A stretch of 64,000 bases of DNA from Chitinophagales bacterium. Lineage in GTDB: Bacteria > Bacteroidota > Bacteroidia > Chitinophagales > LD1. Positions within the stretch are counted from its first letter, which is position 1; every line of letters starts with the position of its first letter. Under the pieces are notes generated by a model. It saw only the letters and a list, made by a program, of their open reading frames with translations. It was not told the origin of the DNA and made no database searches. Below, in pieces: positions 42,137 through 50,310 of the stretch. Both the position numbers and the translations under genes were made by a program. The DNA is taken from the NCBI GenBank assembly GCA_019638515.1, contig JAHBTS010000004.1, positions 248,001 through 312,000 of the forward strand, written 5' to 3'.

Positions 42137-43474
42137 TTAGTTGTTGCTTAACCAGGCTTGTGCTTTTTGCAATATTATATCGCTCTGCCAAACGTTTTCT
42201 ATGTCGTTTAATTGCATAATTTCATCTAGTAACTTGCTTTGTTTTTTGCCACGCTCTTGCGCTTCGCTATAAGGAGTTTGGTTAAAAGTTACCATGCTGT
42301 ATAGGGTTTGAAATTTATCAGGAAAAGCTTCGGCAATTCGCTTTTCGATTTTTAACCTAAGTTGAAAATCTGCTCTGCCGCTTAGGTCGCGCATTTCAAT
42401 AAAGTTGTATAGCGCAAGATCGGCAATGGCATCGGCATTAGGTTTACGCGAATATTGAAATTCGTTTAGCACAGTTTCCCAATGTTGATTGTGTTTGGTA
42501 AGGAGTTCATCTAAGATGCGCACATCTTCAAAACCACAGTTCATGCCTTGCCCGTAAAACGGTACTACTGCGTGTGCAGCATCGCCAATAAGGCAAGTAT
42601 TGTTTAGGTTCCACGGAAAGCATTTTACGGTAACTAAAGAGCCTGTAGGATTTTCAAAGAAGTCTTGCAGCAGTGTAGGCATTAGCGGAACGGCATCGGG
42701 GAAATGACGGTTGAAATAGTGTGTTACATCACTGGTTGTTTTCAATTGGTTGAAACCATTTTCGCCATTTAGAGGTGCAAATAGTGTGCAGGTAAATGAG
42801 CCGTCTAAATTAGGCAGTGCAATCATCATAAAACTTTCGCGCGGCCAAATGTGCAGCGCATTTTTTTCTATTTGATGGTTGCCGTTTAATGCGGGAATTA
42901 CTAATTCTTTATAGCCATGGCTTTCGTGCTGTTGGCTGATATTAAAATTGTGTGTGCGTTGCATTTTATAGCGCACTTCGCTATAAGCACCTTCGGCAGC
43001 AAGCAGCACTTCGGGCAATATTTTTGTAATGGCTTTACTTTGGGTGTTTTCAAAAATGGCCTCAGTGTTTTCAAAATTTACATCTATACAATGTTGGTTG
43101 AAGTGAAAGGATACTCCTGCTTTTTCAGCAGCATCCATCAGTGTTTCGTTTAGTATGCCGCGGCTTACGCTGTAAATAGCCTGGCCTTCTTTACCATAAG
43201 GTTGAAAAACTTTTTCGCCCGAAAGGTGGTGTATAATTCTGCCACTCATGGGTAAGGCAATGGATTCTATTTCCTTTTTTAGCCCAATGTTTTCGAGTGC
43301 AGCCCAACCGCGGTTGCTGAGGGCCAAGTTTATGGAGCGCCCTCCTGCATAGCCGCTTTTTCGAGAGTCGGATCTGCGTTCGTACACACTAACTTTATAT
43401 TGCCGCTTGGCAAGGTAACACGCTAATAATGAACCCACCAAACCGGCACCTGAAATAGCAATTTGTTGTTGCAT
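42137..43474 (-). CDS. kmo: Kynurenine 3-monooxygenase
   Basis: 445-residue FAD monooxygenase. Rossmann motif AISGAGLVGSLLACYLAKR at 5-23, the KMO-type GGRSINLALSNRGWAAL near 49, MSGRIIHHLSGE near 75, and GDAAHAVVPFYGQGMNCGFED (about 300-320). The family hydroxylates kynurenine to 3-hydroxykynurenine. The C-terminal region is short and the protein may lack the membrane helix of the mitochondrial enzyme. No kynureninase or tryptophan dioxygenase is in the window; they may be elsewhere. Confidence 0.92.
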   Translation of the reverse strand: MQQQIAISGAGLVGSLLACYLAKRQYKVSVYERRSDSRKSGYAGGRSINLALSNRGWAALENIGLKKEIESIALPMSGRIIHHLSGEKVFQPYGKEGQAIYSVSRGILNETLMDAAEKAGVSFHFNQHCIDVNFENTEAIFENTQSKAITKILPEVLLAAEGAYSEVRYKMQRTHNFNISQQHESHGYKELVIPALNGNHQIEKNALHIWPRESFMMIALPNLDGSFTCTLFAPLNGENGFNQLKTTSDVTHYFNRHFPDAVPLMPTLLQDFFENPTGSLVTVKCFPWNLNNTCLIGDAAHAVVPFYGQGMNCGFEDVRILDELLTKHNQHWETVLNEFQYSRKPNADAIADLALYNFIEMRDLSGRADFQLRLKIEKRIAEAFPDKFQTLYSMVTFNQTPYSEAQERGKKQSKLLDEIMQLNDIENVWQSDIILQKAQAWLSNN

Positions 43475-43582
43475 AACGTAATTTCTGCTATGCGATATTA
43501 CATGAATTATTCAGCAAAAAGCACATGAAATTATTCGTGAAGAATGCGAACTTTGCTGCCATAAAATAAAGTAGTAGCAAAC

Positions 43583-44245
43583 ATGATTGCAGTAAAGAAA
43601 TTTACATTTAATGCATTGAGCGAAAACACGTATGTATTGTTTAATGAAGCAAAGCAATGTGCCATAATAGATCCGGGATGCAATAATGAATTGGAGTGCA
43701 AAATTTTGGCAAGCTATATTAAACAAGAAGCGCTTACGCCAGTTGTGTTGCTCAATACACATTGCCATATAGATCATATTCCGGGCAATGCTTTTGTGGT
43801 GCAAAAGTATCAAGTGCCGTTAATGATACACGAGTTTGAATTGCCATTGATGCACGATGCTCCCAATTTTGGAAAATTTTTTGGCGTAAACTGCCCGCCT
43901 TCTCCGGAGCCTTCGGCATTTTTAAAAGAAGGAGATGTTGTAAACATTGGCAACGAACAGTTGAAGGTGTTGTTTACTCCGGGGCATTCGCCCGGCAGTA
44001 TTTCGTTTTATAGCGAAAGCAACAACTTTATTGTTGCCGGAGACGTGCTGTTTTTAGGAAGTATCGGCAGATACGATTTGCCGGGAGCTAAAGGCGAAGA
44101 TCTTTTTCATTCTATAGAAACACGTTTGCTAACATTACCTGATACCACTAAGGTTTTTTGCGGGCACGGTCCCGATACCACTATCGGTTATGAACGGAAA
44201 ACAAATCCGTTTTTAAACCCGAAGTTTAGAGCGCAGTTGGGTTAA
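43583..44245 (+). CDS. MBL-fold hydrolase, glyoxalase II-like
   Basis: 220-residue metallo-beta-lactamase fold protein with the metal site H60-C-H62-I-D64-H65, then TPGHSPGSISFYSESNNFIVAGDVLF and CGHGPDTTIGYERKTNPFL. These match glyoxalase II-like MBL hydrolases of bacteria. It is likely a cytosolic thioester or related hydrolase; the substrate is undefined. Divergent from kmo. Confidence 0.92.
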   Translation: MIAVKKFTFNALSENTYVLFNEAKQCAIIDPGCNNELECKILASYIKQEALTPVVLLNTHCHIDHIPGNAFVVQKYQVPLMIHEFELPLMHDAPNFGKFFGVNCPPSPEPSAFLKEGDVVNIGNEQLKVLFTPGHSPGSISFYSESNNFIVAGDVLFLGSIGRYDLPGAKGEDLFHSIETRLLTLPDTTKVFCGHGPDTTIGYERKTNPFLNPKFRAQLG

Positions 44246-44297
44246 GAGAATCAAAACAGCGTTAAAACGGTTGTTGTTGTTGGCGGTATGTTTTTAA

Positions 44298-44322
44298 TGA
44301 ATAGTATCTTTGGTACTATTCA
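44298..44322. promoter_or_regulatory. Palindrome enclosing a -7-like box, upstream of pdxH
   Basis: TGAATAGTA (44298-44306) and TACTATTCA (44314-44322) are perfect 9-bp inverted arms. The loop carries TATCTTTG (44305-44312), an exact TAnnTTTG match. It is 115 nt before the pdxH ATG. It may be an operator over a promoter, or a weak terminator of the MBL gene ending at 44245. Confidence 0.42.
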
Positions 44323-44436
44323 ATTTTGCAGCAGGATATTGAGAAATATTATACAGAATTTGCCAATCAAAATTTCCGATTTCTTCTTCAAAAAAATGTG
44401 TTGGTTTGAAGGGTAAATAATGAAATACGTGCGCTT

Positions 44437-45063
44437 ATGAACTTACATGAATTAAGAGAAAATTATAGCAAATACAGCTTAAACGAAACGGAGGTTAATA
44501 CCAATCCTTTCAAACAATTTGAAGTGTGGTTTGGCGATGCCAAAAACGGTGCCATACGCGAACCCAATGCCATGACACTCGCTACTGCCACACATAGCGG
44601 AAAGCCATCGGCAAGAGTGGTGTTGCTAAAGGAAGTAAACCAAGAAGGCTTTGTTTTTTATACCAATTATTTAAGCCGAAAGGGAAAAGAAATAAGTGAA
44701 AATCCATACGCTACCATTCTGTTTTTTTGGGATGCTTTAGAGCGGCAGGTACGCATAGAAGGCATACTCAAAAAAGTAGATGAAGCTACATCTGAAGCAT
44801 ATTTTAATTCGCGCCCACTCGAAAGCCGCATTGGTGCAATTGTTTCGGCACAAAGCACCGTAATTGAATCGGCACAAGTATTGGAAACATTATTTGAACA
44901 AACTAAAACCGCAGGTAACATTGAGCGTCCAAAGCATTGGGGCGGTTATGTGTTGATGCCGGATTATTTTGAGTTTTGGCAAGGTCGCCCAAACCGCATT
45001 CACGATAGAATTGCTTACACACAAACTAAAAGTGAATGGTTAATTCAGCGGCTTGCACCTTAA
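44437..45063 (+). CDS. pdxH: Pyridoxamine 5'-phosphate oxidase
   Basis: 208-residue FMN enzyme that oxidises pyridoxine or pyridoxamine 5'-phosphate to PLP. Signatures are AMTLATATHSGKPSARVVLLKEV, GFVFYTNYLSRKGKEI, NPYATILFFWDALERQVRIEG, ESRIGAIVSAQST, HWGGYVLMPDYFEFWQGRPNRIHDR and the C-terminal RLAP. Supplies PLP for enzymes such as the SPL-like lyase at 1561. Independently transcribed in a plus-strand block. Confidence 0.95.
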   Translation: MNLHELRENYSKYSLNETEVNTNPFKQFEVWFGDAKNGAIREPNAMTLATATHSGKPSARVVLLKEVNQEGFVFYTNYLSRKGKEISENPYATILFFWDALERQVRIEGILKKVDEATSEAYFNSRPLESRIGAIVSAQSTVIESAQVLETLFEQTKTAGNIERPKHWGGYVLMPDYFEFWQGRPNRIHDRIAYTQTKSEWLIQRLAP

Positions 45064-45314
45064 TAAATAGCCCGAAACCATTGCTACACAAGGCTTAGCG
45101 CTTTTAAATATCAACAGTTTGTAAAAGTATAGAAGCAAGCAAATTCAATTTAATTGTTTGATTTTCAGTATTTTACAGTATTTGCATTGCCTTGTTTTTT
45201 ACAAAAGCCTTAGTTATCAACACTTTCAGCGGCTGGGGGGCTTGCAATCGTTGATATACCTTGCTTCATTTGGGTTCACAACAGTTTTTTTCACTAATTA
45301 AAATCTTTAAGAAA

Positions 45315-45590
45315 ATGAACAAAGGAGATTTAATCGACAAAATCGCGGCTGCTGCCGGAGTTACCAAAGCACAAGCAGGAGAAGCTTTGGATGCAGTATT
45401 ATCAGGTATCGAAGGCACTTTGAAAAAAGGTGACAGAGTTACTTTAGTTGGTTTCGGAACTTTCTCTACCAGCAAACGTGCTGCTCGCAAAGGACGTAAC
45501 CCACGCACCGGAAAAGAAATTAAAATCAAGGCTAAAACAGTTGTACGTTTCAAAGCCGGAAAACAACTAAGCGACAAAGTGAACAAATAA
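45315..45590 (+). CDS. HU family DNA-binding protein
   Basis: 91-residue histone-like nucleoid protein from ATG 45315; an upstream start at 45261 adds 18 unlike residues. Signatures are [48 protein letters not shown] and [12 protein letters not shown]. It bends and compacts DNA as a dimer. It is flanked by a strong terminator and preceded by a 250-nt AT-rich region likely to hold its promoter; no exact TAnnTTTG box was found there. The coding sequence looks strongly optimised relative to neighbours, as for an abundant protein. Confidence 0.96.
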   Translation: MNKGDLIDKIAAAAGVTKAQAGEALDAVLSGIEGTLKKGDRVTLVGFGTFSTSKRAARKGRNPRTGKEIKIKAKTVVRFKAGKQLSDKVNK

Positions 45591-45612
45591 TCACTTTGTG
45601 CTTGTTTGCTTT

Positions 45613-45650
45613 TAAAACGCCTCTGCTTTTGCGGGGGCGTTTTTATTTTT
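45613..45650 (+). terminator. Intrinsic terminator after the HU gene
   Basis: Stem AAAACGCCTCTGC / GCGGGGGCGTTTT (with G-U pairs) around TTTT, followed by a T-rich run, beginning 23 nt after the HU stop. Confidence 0.82.
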
Positions 45651-45691
45651 AGTACAATTGATAGAAAATGCCATGGGCATTCCATGAGCGT

Positions 45692-47047
45692 TTAAGGTGT
45701 ATCATCATTTGCACGCTCTAATAAACTTGGCGATAGTGTTTTAGTAGTTTTAGCTCCCAACGCTTTTATTTTTTCTGCTCGCTTTACTAAGTTGCCGGTG
45801 CCGCTGTATAGTTTTTTCATGGCATCGTCATACGTACCTTTGGTATTGTTTAGTTGGGTTCCAACTTTTATGAGGTCTTCGGTAAAGGCTACAAATTTAT
45901 CGTAAAGGTCTCCGGCTTGTTTGGCAATTTCTAAATGGTTTTTTGCAATATTTTCTTGCCGCCAAATGCTTGCTATGGTTCTTAAAACAGCAAGCAAAGT
46001 AGAAGCGCTTACCAATACAATTTTTTTATCGAAGGAATCTAAGAATAGTTCTTGATCGTGCTGTACGGCTAAAGAAAATGCAGGTTCTATAGGAATAAAC
46101 ATAAGCACAAAATCGGGGCTGCTGTTGCCATATAGTTGAGGGTAATTTTTTTCGCTTAATCCTTTCATGTGGTTGCGCAGCGATTGTATATGTTTCTTTA
46201 AAAACAGCATTTTTTCGTCTTCGTTTTCCGATGCCACAAAGCGCTCGTAGTCTATGAGCGAAACCTTTGAATCTATAATAATATTGCGGTTTTCAGGCAG
46301 GTGAATTACTACATCGGGCTGAAGACGTTTGCCATCATCGGTAACAAGCGATTCTTGAATGGTGTATTCTCTATCGCGCTGTAAACCGGAGCGCTCCAGC
46401 ACGCGCTCTAAAATTACTTCGCCCCAGTTGCCTTGTGTTTTATTGTCGCCTTTTAGTGCGTTGGTAAGGTTTATGGCTTCTTTGCTCATTTGCAGGTTCA
46501 GCTCCTTTAGTTGTAGTATTTGTTGAATAAGTCCTGCGTTTTTCTCTAAACTTTCGCGATGGGTTTGCTCTACTTTTTGTTCAAATGCTTTTATTTTTTC
46601 GTTGAGCGGATGTAGTATTTCGCCTAGCTTCTCTTGGTTTTGCAAGGTGAATTTACGACTCTTATCTTCTAGGAGTTCATTGGCAATATTTTTAAATTCT
46701 GTTTTAAATTTTTCTTGCAATTGCTCTACTTCTTCTTTTTGTTGGGTTAGTTTTTCGTTTACATTTTCTAAGGTTGTTTTGGCAGTGGTTAGTTCTGTGT
46801 TTAGGTGTAAAACGGTTTTTCTTTCATCTTCTAAATGGGTGAGTGTTACTTTAACTTCTTCGGTTAAAAACTGTGTGCGCTCTTGCAATTTTCCTTTTTC
46901 TATTTCGAGGGTGTTTTTTAGTTGCATCAAAGTGTCGAAGTCTTGCTGCGAAACAGTTTCAGCTTCATTTTTTTTCCATTTAGAAAGCAAAAAGCCAATG
47001 GCAAATCCGGCAAATAATCCAATAATTAAAAATGGTAATTGGCTCAT
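45692..47047 (-). CDS. rmuC: DNA recombination protein RmuC
   Basis: 451 residues: an N-terminal membrane anchor (LPFLIIGLFAGFAIGFLLS), a coiled-coil region about 30-190 (QFDTLMQLKNTLEIEKGKLQERTQ-type heptads), and the RmuC nuclease-fold domain from about 195 (NKTQGNWGEVILERVLERSGL, RNIIIDSKVSLIDYERF, SPDFVLMFIPIEPAF, SASTLLAVLRTIASIWRQE). The family limits inversions and repeat rearrangements. Minus strand, convergent with the HU gene. Confidence 0.93.
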   Translation of the reverse strand: MSQLPFLIIGLFAGFAIGFLLSKWKKNEAETVSQQDFDTLMQLKNTLEIEKGKLQERTQFLTEEVKVTLTHLEDERKTVLHLNTELTTAKTTLENVNEKLTQQKEEVEQLQEKFKTEFKNIANELLEDKSRKFTLQNQEKLGEILHPLNEKIKAFEQKVEQTHRESLEKNAGLIQQILQLKELNLQMSKEAINLTNALKGDNKTQGNWGEVILERVLERSGLQRDREYTIQESLVTDDGKRLQPDVVIHLPENRNIIIDSKVSLIDYERFVASENEDEKMLFLKKHIQSLRNHMKGLSEKNYPQLYGNSSPDFVLMFIPIEPAFSLAVQHDQELFLDSFDKKIVLVSASTLLAVLRTIASIWRQENIAKNHLEIAKQAGDLYDKFVAFTEDLIKVGTQLNNTKGTYDDAMKKLYSGTGNLVKRAEKIKALGAKTTKTLSPSLLERANDDTP

Positions 47048-47094
47048 GGCATGTAGTTAATGTGAAATTTTGGATGCACTTTTTTAGTAAAACT

Positions 47095-48003
47095 CTACAT
47101 CATTTTGGTGCGCTTTAGCAGGAATGTTTGTAGGATTTGTTGGTAGTTGTTATTGATGTCGGCTTCTACAAATTCAATCTTGTATTGGCCGCATTTTAGT
47201 TTTAATTGCTTGTAGAAGTGCTGCATTTGACCGAGGTAAAAATCGCGCACTTCGCTTGGTTGCAATTTTAATTTTTCTCCGTTTTCTAAATCTACAAATT
47301 CATACGGGCGGTTTTCAAAATTAAAATCCAGTTCTTTCTGTTTGTCGGCAACATGAAAGAGAATTACTTCGTGTTTATTGTATTTAAGATGTTGTAAGGC
47401 GTTAAACAATTCTTCATCGTTTTCGCTGTCAAACATATCGCTGAATATAATTACCATACTGCGTTTATGAATGCTTTCAGCAATTTCGTGTAGGCATTTT
47501 GCAGCGTTTGTTTTTTTGTTGGCGGCTTGTGGTTGCAGTAAATTTTCGAGTTGCGAGAAGAGCATGTGCCTGTGTTGAATACTGGCGCGTGCATTGGTGT
47601 TTAGCATTACAGATTCATTAAAGATACTTAGCCCTGCGGCATCGCGTTGGCGTTGTAAAAGATGGATAATGCTTGCAGCAGCCACCACCGAAAAGTGTAG
47701 TTTAGAGGATGCATTTTTCCCTTCGCTTTTCAGGTTCATGCTAGAAGAAGCATCTATTACAATTTGGCAGCGCAGGTTGGTTTCTTCTTCGTACCGCTTT
47801 ACAAACATTTTATCGGTTCGGGCAAAAACTTTCCAGTCTAAATTTTTTGTTGGCTCACCTTGGTTGTATAAACGGTGTTCTGCAAATTCAACCGAAAATC
47901 CATGAAAGGGAGATTTGTGCAAACCAATAATAAAGCCTTCTACTACTTGCTTGGCAAGCAACTCAAGGTTGCCGGTAAGGTTGGTTTGTTGTAAGTGCTG
48001 CAC
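47095..48003 (-). CDS. DUF58 domain-containing protein
   Basis: 302 residues if started at GTG 48003 (VQHLQQTNLTGNLELLAKQVVEGF), where family similarity begins. A TTG at 48063 would lie inside the terminator hairpin at 48041-48068, so the later start is preferred. Hallmarks are SPFHGFSVEFAEHRLYNQGEP, NLDWKVFARTDKMFVKRYEEE and the VWA-like DASSSMN site. DUF58 proteins usually accompany MoxR ATPases and VWA proteins in a chaperone-like system; none is adjacent here. Cytosolic. Confidence 0.85.
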   Translation of the reverse strand: MQHLQQTNLTGNLELLAKQVVEGFIIGLHKSPFHGFSVEFAEHRLYNQGEPTKNLDWKVFARTDKMFVKRYEEETNLRCQIVIDASSSMNLKSEGKNASSKLHFSVVAAASIIHLLQRQRDAAGLSIFNESVMLNTNARASIQHRHMLFSQLENLLQPQAANKKTNAAKCLHEIAESIHKRSMVIIFSDMFDSENDEELFNALQHLKYNKHEVILFHVADKQKELDFNFENRPYEFVDLENGEKLKLQPSEVRDFYLGQMQHFYKQLKLKCGQYKIEFVEADINNNYQQILQTFLLKRTKMM

Positions 48004-48035
48004 GTGCCGAAAATAGGAAAAGCATTGGCACGCAA

Positions 48036-48068
48036 AAAAGAAAAGTTGCCAAAGGTGCGGCAACTTTT
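48036..48068 (-). terminator. Terminator between hemD and the DUF58 gene
   Basis: 10-bp stem AAAAGTTGCC / GGCAACTTTT with an 8-nt loop; on the minus strand it is followed by a TTTTTTG run. It ends the minus-strand transcript that includes hemD and argues that the DUF58 start is downstream of it. Confidence 0.8.
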
Positions 48069-48097
48069 TCTTTTTATTACAGTATGGTAAGCAGTAG

Positions 48098-49030
48098 TTA
48101 TTTGGATGTTTCTTTCAAGTAGCTTTCGAGTGCAGCTACTATGCTTGGTTGGCCTTCGAGCGGTGCTATTAAGTGGAGTTCCAAACCTTCGTCAATTACA
48201 GCATCGGTAGTGGTTTTGCCGTATGCGCCCCATCTGATTTTGTATTGCTTGTATTTTGGAAAATTGTGTTTGAGCGAAGCAATGCCGGATGGGCTAAAAA
48301 ACAATACCATATCAAACTCTTCTAACTTAAAGTGTTTTAAATCTACCGGTACGGTTTTGTACATTACACCTTCCGAATAGTTAAAGCCGTTTGCCTGCAT
48401 AAACGAAGGTATTTCATCTTTTCGCATTTCGGCACAGATATACAAGAAGCGAGTGGCGTCTTTATGTTTAAAGAGTAAATTGCGGAGTTCTTTATTGTTG
48501 TTGGCATCGCCATAAAACACTTTGCGCTTGCGATACTGGGTATATTTTTGGAGGTATAATGCAATAGCTTCGGAAGTGCAAAAGAACTTGGTTTCTTGGC
48601 TCATTTTTACACGTAATTCTTCGCAAATTCTAAAGAAGTGATCTATGGCATTTCTGCTGGTGAAAATAATGCCGCTGTAATCGTTTAGTGTAATTCTTTG
48701 TTTGCGAAATTCTCTGCCCGGCACACCTTCTACTTGTATAAAAGGTTGAAACTTGATGTTTACTTTATACTTATCTGCCAAATCGAAATAAGGAGACTTT
48801 ACACCTTCCGGGTGTGGCTGTGCAATAAGTAAATTCTTAACTTTTGTTTTTGGTGCTTTAGATAAGAAATCTGCGTGATTTCTTTGCCCTTCTTTTTGAG
48901 GAATTATGGGCTTATTTACAACCTTTACAGGTTTTTCTTCTTTGGCGGGCTTGGGAGGTTTTACGGTTTTTTTAGAAGAAGCAGCAGCGCTTGGTGAAGT
49001 CTGCTTTACAGCTGTCTTTTTCTTTAGCAA
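48098..49030 (-). CDS. hemD: Uroporphyrinogen-III synthase with basic N-terminal extension
   Basis: 310 residues, against about 240-260 for the usual enzyme. An N-terminal extension of about 60 residues is Lys/Ala/Pro/Ser-rich and disordered (KKKTAVKQTSPSAAASSKKT, PKPAKEEKPVK). The catalytic two-lobed domain follows from about residue 62 (KVKNLLIAQPHPEGVKSPYF, SGIIFTSRNAIDHFF, FFCTSEAIALYLQKY, VLFFSPSGIASLKHNFPKY, RWGAYGKTTTDAVID). It closes hydroxymethylbilane to uroporphyrinogen III for haem. The next gene upstream encodes a histone H1-like protein of similar composition. Confidence 0.87.
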   Translation of the reverse strand: MLKKKTAVKQTSPSAAASSKKTVKPPKPAKEEKPVKVVNKPIIPQKEGQRNHADFLSKAPKTKVKNLLIAQPHPEGVKSPYFDLADKYKVNIKFQPFIQVEGVPGREFRKQRITLNDYSGIIFTSRNAIDHFFRICEELRVKMSQETKFFCTSEAIALYLQKYTQYRKRKVFYGDANNNKELRNLLFKHKDATRFLYICAEMRKDEIPSFMQANGFNYSEGVMYKTVPVDLKHFKLEEFDMVLFFSPSGIASLKHNFPKYKQYKIRWGAYGKTTTDAVIDEGLELHLIAPLEGQPSIVAALESYLKETSK

Positions 49031-49062
49031 AGCGCTGCTGCTGTCAGATTTTACCTGGTTGC

Positions 49063-49353
49063 TCAGGCGCTTTTTTTTTCAGCCTTTTTAGGAGCTGCCT
49101 TTTTAGCAGGAGCCGCTTTTTTAGCAGGGGCTGCTTTTTTTACAGCTGCCTTTTTAGGAGCTGCTTTTTTAGCAGGAGCCGCTTTTTTAGCAGGGGCTGC
49201 TTTTTTCACAGCTGCTTTTTTAGGAGCTGCTTTTTTAGCAGGAGCTGCTTTTTTAGCAGGAGCTGCTTTTTTTACAGCTGCCTTTTTAGGAGCCGCTTTT
49301 TTAGCAGCTGCTTTTTTAGGAGCTGCTTTTTTTGCTGTTGCTTTTGTTGCCAT
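49063..49353 (-). CDS. Histone H1-like KKAAP-repeat protein
   Basis: 96 residues composed almost only of Lys, Ala and Pro, with a few Val and Thr. Three exact tandem 22-residue units (KKAAVKKAAPAKKAAPAKKAAP) occupy about residues 24-89, equal to a 66-nt DNA repeat. N-terminus MATKATAKKAAPKK. Similar lysine-rich H1-like proteins occur in many bacteria and bind DNA without a fixed fold. Repeat number probably varies between strains. It sits between DUF4271 (4 nt) and hemD (32 nt) on the same strand. Confidence 0.85.
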   Translation of the reverse strand: MATKATAKKAAPKKAAAKKAAPKKAAVKKAAPAKKAAPAKKAAPKKAAVKKAAPAKKAAPAKKAAPKKAAVKKAAPAKKAAPAKKAAPKKAEKKSA

Positions 49354-49356
49354 AAC

Positions 49357-50310
49357 TTAGGAAACAATTTTGGTTAACAATTTAATTAGAAGCAGCACCA
49401 TTGCTACTTCACTCACACAAACATAGATAAAAAAGTATTTGATGTTACTTGCAATAACTTTTATAGATGTTGATAACCCACGCGCAGCAAGCATTACAAT
49501 AGCCAACATTATACATACACACGCAATTGCAAATGCAACAACAAAATATTTTTTATTGGCAGCAAACATAAATAGTACTGCCGGAAGCATTGCTATGCCT
49601 AATGTTTGTATGATTTTATAGAAGTGAAATTCGTAGAGTGTGAGCACTTCTTTCAAAAGAAAAATTTGTGTGAGTGTTTTAAATAATAGTGTCCTTAAGA
49701 GTAAAAATGATGTGAATAAAATGATAAGCAAAAATGTAGTAAACGATGCTTGCGCCACATGCGAAGGCAAAAATTGCTGTGCCGAAAATTGAATAAAAAA
49801 TGAAATACACAACACAAAGTTTGCAGTAAGTAAAAAAGAAGAAGCAGAAAAAGAATCGGTTTGTGTTCTATAGATTTGAAGTGCTCTGTTGCTGCTTAAA
49901 ATAGATAGCCATAGTTCTTCCAAATCGTTGCTGTAAGCCAGTTTCATGTATGTAAGCAGTATTAGCAGCAACATTATTGCAGCAAACATTCCAAGATTGT
50001 TTTCGGTAGTTCTTCTTTGTTGAACATCAAAAACTACAGTTGTTTTTTTATTGATCCAATCAAAAATTTTAGTAGCAAAATTTGTTTGTTCAACAGCTTG
50101 TAAAGAGTCTTTAGTAAATTGTTCTTGCACCAATATTTTATGCAATGAATCTTGCAAGGCAACTTGTAATGAATCCTCTTGCGCTGTAATTGAATCGGCT
50201 GAAATGCTGATGCTGTCTGCTTGTGCAATAACTTGCGCAAAGAGTAGTGTAGAAAAAATGAGGGAGAAAAATATTTTCACAAACGAAGATGAGTTGCAAA
50301 TGTGTATCAA
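49357..50310 (-). CDS. DUF4271 family membrane protein
   Basis: 317 residues. An N-terminal signal-like segment (KIFFSLIFSTLLFAQVIAQ), a periplasmic region (about 20-95), and five to six membrane spans from about 105 onward (MFAAIMLLLILLTYM, FLLTANFVLCISFFIQF, TFLLIILFTSFLLLRTLLF). DUF4271 genes typically precede the uroporphyrinogen-III synthase gene in Bacteroidota, and the order here (DUF4271, H1-like, hemD) fits with one inserted gene. Function unknown. Its start overlaps the stop of the barrel gene upstream by 4 nt. Confidence 0.85.
   Translation of the reverse strand: MIHICNSSSFVKIFFSLIFSTLLFAQVIAQADSISISADSITAQEDSLQVALQDSLHKILVQEQFTKDSLQAVEQTNFATKIFDWINKKTTVVFDVQQRRTTENNLGMFAAIMLLLILLTYMKLAYSNDLEELWLSILSSNRALQIYRTQTDSFSASSFLLTANFVLCISFFIQFSAQQFLPSHVAQASFTTFLLIILFTSFLLLRTLLFKTLTQIFLLKEVLTLYEFHFYKIIQTLGIAMLPAVLFMFAANKKYFVVAFAIACVCIMLAIVMLAARGLSTSIKVIASNIKYFFIYVCVSEVAMVLLLIKLLTKIVS

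Noticed and set aside
48991..49377. Plus-strand open frame of 128 codons rich in Cys, Phe and Ser across the H1-like gene
   Set aside because: It is the antisense of the AAG/GCT-rich KKAAP repeats; the minus strand has the correct start, operon context and known protein type.
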